Below are positions 60,092 to 64,000 of a stretch of DNA of 64,000 nt, in pieces. Under the pieces are notes generated by a model. The model made no database searches. It saw nothing but the letters and a program-made list of their open reading frames with translations, and was not told the origin of the DNA. The stretch covers positions 1 to 64,000 of the forward strand of contig UPXS01000007.1 of assembly GCA_900538355.1 (NCBI GenBank). Reading direction: 5' to 3'. Every line of letters begins with the position of its first letter. The stretch's first letter is position 1. The position numbers and the translations under genes were made by a program. Source of the DNA: an uncultured Veillonella sp. (lineage in GTDB: Bacteria; Bacillota; Negativicutes; Veillonellales; Veillonellaceae).

Positions 60092-60334
60092 ATGCTAGTA
60101 CAAAACAAACAAGATTTATCCATAGCCAATAAAGTCTATGGAAACACAGCAACTGTATTCGGTTGGGCTGGCCGAAATGCTGAGTATGCCAAGTACTGGC
60201 GAAAAATCATTAAAGATTATTTCGCAAAGCGGCATACAAGCAAACTTTATAAAAAATCTATCCACGGCAAAATCAGAGAATGCCGTGAAGCAGATAGAAT
60301 GGCAAAAATGGAGGCACATTATGCAAGAAATTAA
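60092..60334 (+). CDS. Hypothetical phage protein
   Basis: An 80-residue basic protein that I do not recognise. It is rich in Lys, Arg, Tyr and Ala (AEYAKYWRKIIKDYFAKRH) and has no clear motif. AAAGGAG at 60078-60084 sets the start at ATG 60092. It sits in the early left-to-right operon, overlapping the next gene by 14 bases in a different frame. Confidence 0.65.
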   Translation: MLVQNKQDLSIANKVYGNTATVFGWAGRNAEYAKYWRKIIKDYFAKRHTSKLYKKSIHGKIRECREADRMAKMEAHYARN

Positions 60335-60665
60335 AAAACAATTAAAAAAGCACATTCTGTACATTATGGAAACAGGAGCTACACCTCAGATACTTCCGGA
60401 ATTAATCAGACAGTATGAAGTACTAGATGAAAAATATCCTGATTCCAAACAATCAATAGAATCCGCAAGTTTTGAACAGACTTTTGAAGACCAACTACGA
60501 GGCCCCATTAAAGTGATTACTGCACTTTTAAAGAATAAGGCGACTAGAGATGGAAATTATCGTGAAGTAACTATTCGTGATAATGAAGCGTTCCTTAGCG
60601 AACGTGATGCACGGCAACCTTTAGTAAGTAGTCATACAAAAGTTATTTATGAAGATAAAAAATAA
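60321..60665 (+). CDS. Hypothetical phage protein
   Basis: A 114-residue protein of unknown role. The N-terminal half is helical and basic (MQEIKKQLKKHILYIMETG), the C-terminal half polar. GGAGG at 60310-60314 supports ATG 60321; a longer in-frame reading from 60138 overlaps the previous gene and is not used. The next gene starts at its stop codon (TAATG). Confidence 0.65.
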   Translation: MQEIKKQLKKHILYIMETGATPQILPELIRQYEVLDEKYPDSKQSIESASFEQTFEDQLRGPIKVITALLKNKATRDGNYREVTIRDNEAFLSERDARQPLVSSHTKVIYEDKK

Positions 60666-60967
60666 TGGATCCTGTTGTTTATACAATAAAGGACGTTGCT
60701 GAATTACTGCAATGCAGTGAAAGCAGCGTCAACAATTTAAGGGAACGTGGCGTCCTACGTGAAGTAAAAGGACTTCCGGGTGTCCGCTTCAATAAAAAAG
60801 AAGTTGAGTCCCTTGTAGGAATTGTGGACGAATACAGTCCACTACAATACAGGAAATTAGAAAAGGAGCGTGATAGCTTGCTTGAAGAAAACAAAAAACT
60901 CAAAAATGCTTTAAGAAAAATAACCAGTGATTTACTGGTTATGGTAGGAGGGGAGTTGAAGTTATGA
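60665..60967 (+). CDS. Phage helix-turn-helix (excisionase-like) protein
   Basis: A 100-residue protein: an N-terminal MerR/excisionase-type helix-turn-helix (YTIKDVAELLQCSESSVNNL and RERGVLREVKGLPGVRFNKK) followed by a coiled coil (YRKLEKERDSLLEENKKLKN). This could be a DNA-binding regulator or an excisionase. The start shares a base with the previous stop, and the stop overlaps the next start. Confidence 0.75.
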   Translation: MDPVVYTIKDVAELLQCSESSVNNLRERGVLREVKGLPGVRFNKKEVESLVGIVDEYSPLQYRKLEKERDSLLEENKKLKNALRKITSDLLVMVGGELKL

Positions 60968-61125
60968 TTACTGCTTTAAAATGGGCCTCCTTTATATGGA
61001 TTATCGGATCCATGGGGAGCCTAGAAATTGATAGGATTGGGTTTTTCCAGTTTCTATTACAAATCATTACAGGCGGACTCGTTTGGGTGTGCGCTGACGT
61101 ATATGAAAAAGAAAACGCCCGCTAA
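60964..61125 (+). CDS. Small phage membrane protein (53 residues)
   Basis: An ATG at 60964 overlaps the previous stop by 4 bases and opens a 53-codon frame to TAA 61123-61125. The product has two hydrophobic segments (about 3-18 and 28-45, WASFIWIIGSMG and FLLQIITGGLVWVCA) and a charged C-end. GGAGGGGAG at 60947-60955 is a strong ribosome binding site. Function unknown. Confidence 0.65.
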   Translation: MITALKWASFIWIIGSMGSLEIDRIGFFQFLLQIITGGLVWVCADVYEKENAR

Positions 61126-61145
61126 CCGGCAAGCTAAACGGGCGT
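61115..61145 (+). other. GC-rich hairpin overlapping the end of the small membrane gene
   Basis: ACGCCCG (61115-61121) pairs with CGGGCGT (61139-61145) around a 17-base loop. No T-run follows, so it is a possible partial terminator or processing site between early genes. Confidence 0.5.
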
Positions 61146-61185
61146 AGGCAAATTATACCTATAGAAATTATAACACGGAGTACAA

Positions 61186-61491
61186 ATGAAACGCATTGAA
61201 ATCTTAATAGATGAAGCTAATCCAAATAAAAAGATAGGTATTAGCTATAACAAAGGCAGTTTTGAAAATAATGAAGAAGTATTAGCAGTACTTCTTGGTG
61301 CAACAATTGGATTTGTTAAAGAAAATGTACCAAATATTAACAAAGTTTTGTATCTTCAAGTTTGCATCGGAACAATGCAAACGTATCAAAAACAAATTAT
61401 CTTTGACGAACGTTATAAAGATATGGATAGCAAAGATCCTTTTTATGACATTATTCAAATTTTAAAAAGTAAGGAGAAAACAAATGAATGA
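61186..61491 (+). CDS. Hypothetical phage protein
   Basis: A 101-residue acidic-basic mixed protein that I do not recognise. It has a central hydrophobic stretch (LAVLLGATIGFVKENV) but no clear membrane segment. GGAG precedes the ATG. It overlaps the next gene by 8 bases. Confidence 0.65.
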   Translation: MKRIEILIDEANPNKKIGISYNKGSFENNEEVLAVLLGATIGFVKENVPNINKVLYLQVCIGTMQTYQKQIIFDERYKDMDSKDPFYDIIQILKSKEKTNE

Positions 61492-61810
61492 AAAACAACA
61501 AGTCTTAAATCTAACTAATATTTGTGATGGAAAGCTAGAAGCTGAATTTGAGGAAATGTACAAAGATGCATTACGAAAAATTTCAAAAGGTCAGAAAGCT
61601 AAAATCACCATCAATATTGAAATGTTACGAGTTCCAGATACTGATACCATCGTAGAACTTGGTTACAATATCAAATCAACGTTACCAGCTATCTCACGTC
61701 GTGCTATCGGTTCTTATGCAGATGATTTCACTGTAAAAGTCGATGTCAACGAAAAGCCGGAATTGGAAGTCTTAACATTTAATAATTCAACTACAGAAAA
61801 GAGAGGTTAA
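61484..61810 (+). CDS. Hypothetical phage protein (possible replication-terminator-like family)
   Basis: A 108-residue protein. The layout (LNLTNICDGKLEAEFEEMYK, then a stretch KAKITINIEM, then IKSTLPAISRR) is reminiscent of small phage proteins annotated as replication terminator-like, but I cannot confirm this without alignment. An AAGGAG precedes the start. It sits before two genes of the recombination module. Confidence 0.55.
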   Translation: MNEKQQVLNLTNICDGKLEAEFEEMYKDALRKISKGQKAKITINIEMLRVPDTDTIVELGYNIKSTLPAISRRAIGSYADDFTVKVDVNEKPELEVLTFNNSTTEKRG

Positions 61811-61814
61811 CATA

Positions 61815-62531
61815 ATGGAAGAAAAATTTAACTTAAATGTACAAACAGAAAACGGTGAAGTAATTATTCGTCATGGTGAAGCCAATGAGGTATTCCAATA
61901 TCACGGATTCAGATATGAACTTAGTAGTGCTGAATCATTCGTTAAAGGCGTAAAAGCTAAAGGCGACCCTAAGAAATCCGTTATTACATATTCAGATAGA
62001 AAAGTTGTAGCCGTAACAGACTGCACCGTAATTGATCGTACGCAAGACAAAATTGTATACGCATTTCAAAAAAGCGAACAGTTTAAAGAATGGGATTCCA
62101 TCTTTGATCTAAGTTTAACGCAAAAGGAAATGCTTGATTTACTCCGAATTCATGAACATGAAATCGAAGATTACGAAAAGCTTTTAATTGCTGTTAGAAA
62201 CTTCAAATACGTAACACAAACGGAAGGCGATTTTACTCGAACTGATGATGATAACTATGTTATGAGCATCAAAGTAAAAGAAGCGGAAGGTACGTTAAAG
62301 ATGCCTCGCTTTATCTTCGTAAACATGGTCATTCTTAATGAAAGCCAATTCACTCAAAAAATTGAAGTGCAATTAGACATCATTAAGCCTAAAGACGAAG
62401 GGGATAAATTATCGTTCAAGTTATCTTGTCCAATTATGAATCGTTATATTAAAGATGCTATCAAAGCTGAAACTGATTCAATTAAATCTGAATTAGCCAA
62501 TTACTTGTTATTGGCTGGTACTCAAGAATAA
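61815..62531 (+). CDS. Phage protein, possibly DUF2303-like
   Basis: A 238-residue soluble protein with beta-rich N-terminal part and a helical acidic middle (LSLTQKEMLDLLRIHEHEIE). The plan resembles the DUF2303/YfdQ group that is found beside phage recombination genes; this is a weak resemblance. It lies 4 bases after the previous gene and 11 before the SMC-like gene. Confidence 0.5.
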   Translation: MEEKFNLNVQTENGEVIIRHGEANEVFQYHGFRYELSSAESFVKGVKAKGDPKKSVITYSDRKVVAVTDCTVIDRTQDKIVYAFQKSEQFKEWDSIFDLSLTQKEMLDLLRIHEHEIEDYEKLLIAVRNFKYVTQTEGDFTRTDDDNYVMSIKVKEAEGTLKMPRFIFVNMVILNESQFTQKIEVQLDIIKPKDEGDKLSFKLSCPIMNRYIKDAIKAETDSIKSELANYLLLAGTQE

Positions 62532-62542
62532 GGAGCAAATGC

Positions 62543-63859
62543 ATGGGAGAATCAATCAAAATTAATTCATTTGAATTAGAAAATGTAAAGCGTGTTAAAG
62601 CTGTATCTTATGAACCATCACCTAATGGATTAACCATTATTGGTGGGAAGAATGGCCAAGGGAAAACATCTATCCTTGATGCCATTGCTTGGACCCTAGG
62701 CGGTGCAAAATTTGAACCATCTAGTGCAGTACGTGATGGAAGTTACAATCCACCTAAATTAGAAGTTAAGTTGTCTAATGGACTAGTTGTTACACGTAGT
62801 GGCAATAGCAGCACATTAAAAGTCGTTGATCCAGAAGGTAAGAAATCTGGCCAACGGATTTTAGATGGGTTTATTGGACAATTAGCCTTAGACCTTCCTA
62901 AATTTATGGAAATGAGTGACAAAGAAAAGGCCCAAGAATTATTAAAATTATTGGGCGTAGAAGACGAATTGAACAAACTCGAAGGTAAACACCAAGAGGT
63001 ATATGCAAAACGTCATTCTATAGGGCAAATTGCCACTCAGAAAGACAAGTACGCTAAAGAATTAGTTGGTTATGATGATGTACCACTTGAACCAATTAGC
63101 GCATCGGAACTTATCCAACAACAACAAACCATCTTATTGAAAAATGCAGAGAACCAAAAAAAGCGGAACAATGTGTCGGCCATTCAAGCTCAAATGGTTA
63201 CTGTTAATAACTTGGTTGATGAAGCACAAAAGAAACTCGAAGAATTGCAAGCTAAACAAGCACAATTAGCGGAAGATTACGACATCGCAACAACGGCAGC
63301 GAAAGACCTCGAAGATGAATCTACGGCTGAACTCGAGGAGCAAATCAAAAATGTTGATGCCATCAATCAAAAGGTACGTGCTAATCAAGAACGTGCAAGA
63401 GCATTGCAGGAAGCTGCTGATTACAAAGCAGATTATGACAACTTGACTGGTGAACTTGAAACTATCAGACAAGATAAAAATAAGCTGCTTGAATCCGTAC
63501 AAATGCCTTTGCCGGGATTATCAATCCAAGATGGCGTTCTTATTTATAATGATCGTCAATGGGACTGTATGAGCGGTGCTGAGCAGCTCAAAGTGGCTAC
63601 GGCTATTGTTAGAGCTTTAAATCCTAAGTGTGGATTTGTGCTTATGGATAAACTTGAACAAATGGATGTAGACACCATGAAAGAATTTGGCGCATGGCTT
63701 GAATCGGAAGGCCTACAAGTCATTGCAACTCGTGTTACTAATAACCAAGATGAATGCTCCATCATTATTGAAGATGGACATATTAAAGGTGAAGAGTACA
63801 GTAATGTGGCGGCACCAGTTAATGAAACTAAACCTGAAAATGAATGGGGTGATTTTTAA
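62543..63859 (+). CDS. Phage SMC/RecF-like AAA ATPase
   Basis: A 438-residue protein with a Walker A loop GGKNGQGKTSILDAIAW (Lys41), a central coiled coil (about 180-310) and, near residues 340-375, an ABC-type signature MSGAEQLKVATAIV and Walker B CGFVLMDKLEQMD. This is the head-hinge-head plan of Rad50/RecF/SMC ATPases, here compact. In phages such genes pair with single-strand annealing or RecA-like proteins in recombination and replication. The next gene is a RecA-like ATPase, which fits. Exact role is not set. Confidence 0.82.
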   Translation: MGESIKINSFELENVKRVKAVSYEPSPNGLTIIGGKNGQGKTSILDAIAWTLGGAKFEPSSAVRDGSYNPPKLEVKLSNGLVVTRSGNSSTLKVVDPEGKKSGQRILDGFIGQLALDLPKFMEMSDKEKAQELLKLLGVEDELNKLEGKHQEVYAKRHSIGQIATQKDKYAKELVGYDDVPLEPISASELIQQQQTILLKNAENQKKRNNVSAIQAQMVTVNNLVDEAQKKLEELQAKQAQLAEDYDIATTAAKDLEDESTAELEEQIKNVDAINQKVRANQERARALQEAADYKADYDNLTGELETIRQDKNKLLESVQMPLPGLSIQDGVLIYNDRQWDCMSGAEQLKVATAIVRALNPKCGFVLMDKLEQMDVDTMKEFGAWLESEGLQVIATRVTNNQDECSIIIEDGHIKGEEYSNVAAPVNETKPENEWGDF

Positions 63860-64000
63860 TGAATATTACAACAGGTAAACGAAAACGAGCGCAGAAGGTC
63901 GTTGTGTATGGCACCGAGGGGATTGGTAAAACAACCTTCGCTAGTCACTTCCCTGCTCCTGTATTTATTGATACAGAGAGCAGTACAGACCATTTAGATG
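63859..64000 (+). CDS. Phage RecA-like ATPase, Sak4-type (5' end only)
   Basis: The visible 47 residues start MNITTGKRKRAQKVVVYGTE and carry a Walker A loop YGTEGIGKTTFAS followed by FIDTESSTDHLD. This matches the start of Sak4-like phage ATPases used in annealing or recombination. The start shares a base with the previous stop. The rest lies outside the window, so the family call is provisional. Confidence 0.65.
   Translation, partial: MNITTGKRKRAQKVVVYGTEGIGKTTFASHFPAPVFIDTESSTDHLD

Larger units (their letters stand above)
57412..64000. mobile_element. Left part of a prophage or integrative element (right end outside window)
   Basis: The region begins with a leftward integrase, has an HELGH peptidase, a secreted protein and an XRE repressor on the minus strand, a divergent operator region, and a rightward early gene set (Cro-like, small proteins, SMC/RecF-like ATPase, RecA-like ATPase). 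This is the usual temperate-phage plan. Structural genes would lie beyond 64 kb. The left attachment site should lie between 57345 and 57434; it is not in a tRNA. No direct repeat could be checked because the right end is not visible. Confidence 0.88.

Noticed and set aside
60138..60320. N-terminal extension of the phage gene at 60321
   Set aside because: It overlaps the upstream gene in another frame, while GGAGG at 60310-60314 marks the later start.

Overview
The window looks like chromosome from an AT-rich diderm Firmicute of the Negativicutes, most likely Veillonella or a close relative. The basis is a Firmicutes gene set (CtsR-McsA-McsB, Mini-RNase III, Rae1, SigH, a Cys T-box leader, GatCAB, CIRCE-controlled groESL, a SufBCDSU operon) together with an RND efflux pump, which points to an outer membrane. 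The species is inferred from style and gene content; no database search was made.

Layout. 1-8.7 kb: end of an unidentified gene, acpS, a fused NAD(P)HX epimerase/dehydratase, a ComEC-like secreted metallo-hydrolase, a cell-wall amidase, a GerMN lipoprotein, then thiL-tsaE-tsaB-rimI-tsaD for thiamine diphosphate and the t6A tRNA modification. 8.7-10.7 kb: a PdtaS-like histidine kinase and an ANTAR (RNA-binding) response regulator. 10.8-13 kb: groESL. 13.2-20.8 kb: doxX, a lysA-like decarboxylase, the sufCBDSU iron-sulfur operon and a HAD phosphatase. 20.9-26.4 kb: an AdoMet-decarboxylase-like gene on the minus strand that lacks its catalytic Ser and Cys, then ctsR-mcsA-mcsB and clpC. 26.5-31.7 kb: radA, a PIN/TRAM membrane protein, ispDF and gltX. 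31.8-37.4 kb: a BASS transporter, then T-box-cysS-mrnC-rlmB-rae1-sigH-secG. 37.4-43.4 kb: rnr-smpB, a biotin operon (membrane S-component-like protein, bioW, bioF) behind two BirA-like palindromes, and the tmRNA gene ssrA. 43.4-48 kb: an AcrAB-type RND pump. 48.2-57.3 kb: Mn-dependent pyrophosphatase, pcrA, ligA, gatCAB and a small membrane protein.

From about 57.4 kb to the right edge lies the left part of a prophage or related integrative element. A leftward lysogeny module (integrase, HELGH peptidase, secreted protein, XRE repressor) is separated by an operator region from a rightward early module (Cro-like protein, several small proteins, an SMC/RecF-like ATPase and the start of a RecA-like ATPase).

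The host genes form a few working groups: protein quality control (GroESL, CtsR/McsAB/ClpC, tmRNA/SmpB/RNase R), translation (TsaBDE, GltX, CysS, GatCAB, RlmB, Mini-III, Rae1) and cofactor supply (thiamine, biotin, isoprenoids, Fe-S). No rRNA, tRNA, CRISPR array or insertion sequence was seen. The most notable items are the AdoMetDC pseudoenzyme with a basic tail, the tandem BirA-like operators before a bioW operon, 8-bp-period GTCAAA repeats at the ctsR and groES promoters, a 10-bp palindrome shared by the doxX and RND pump upstream regions, and a secreted protein inside the prophage lysogeny module.
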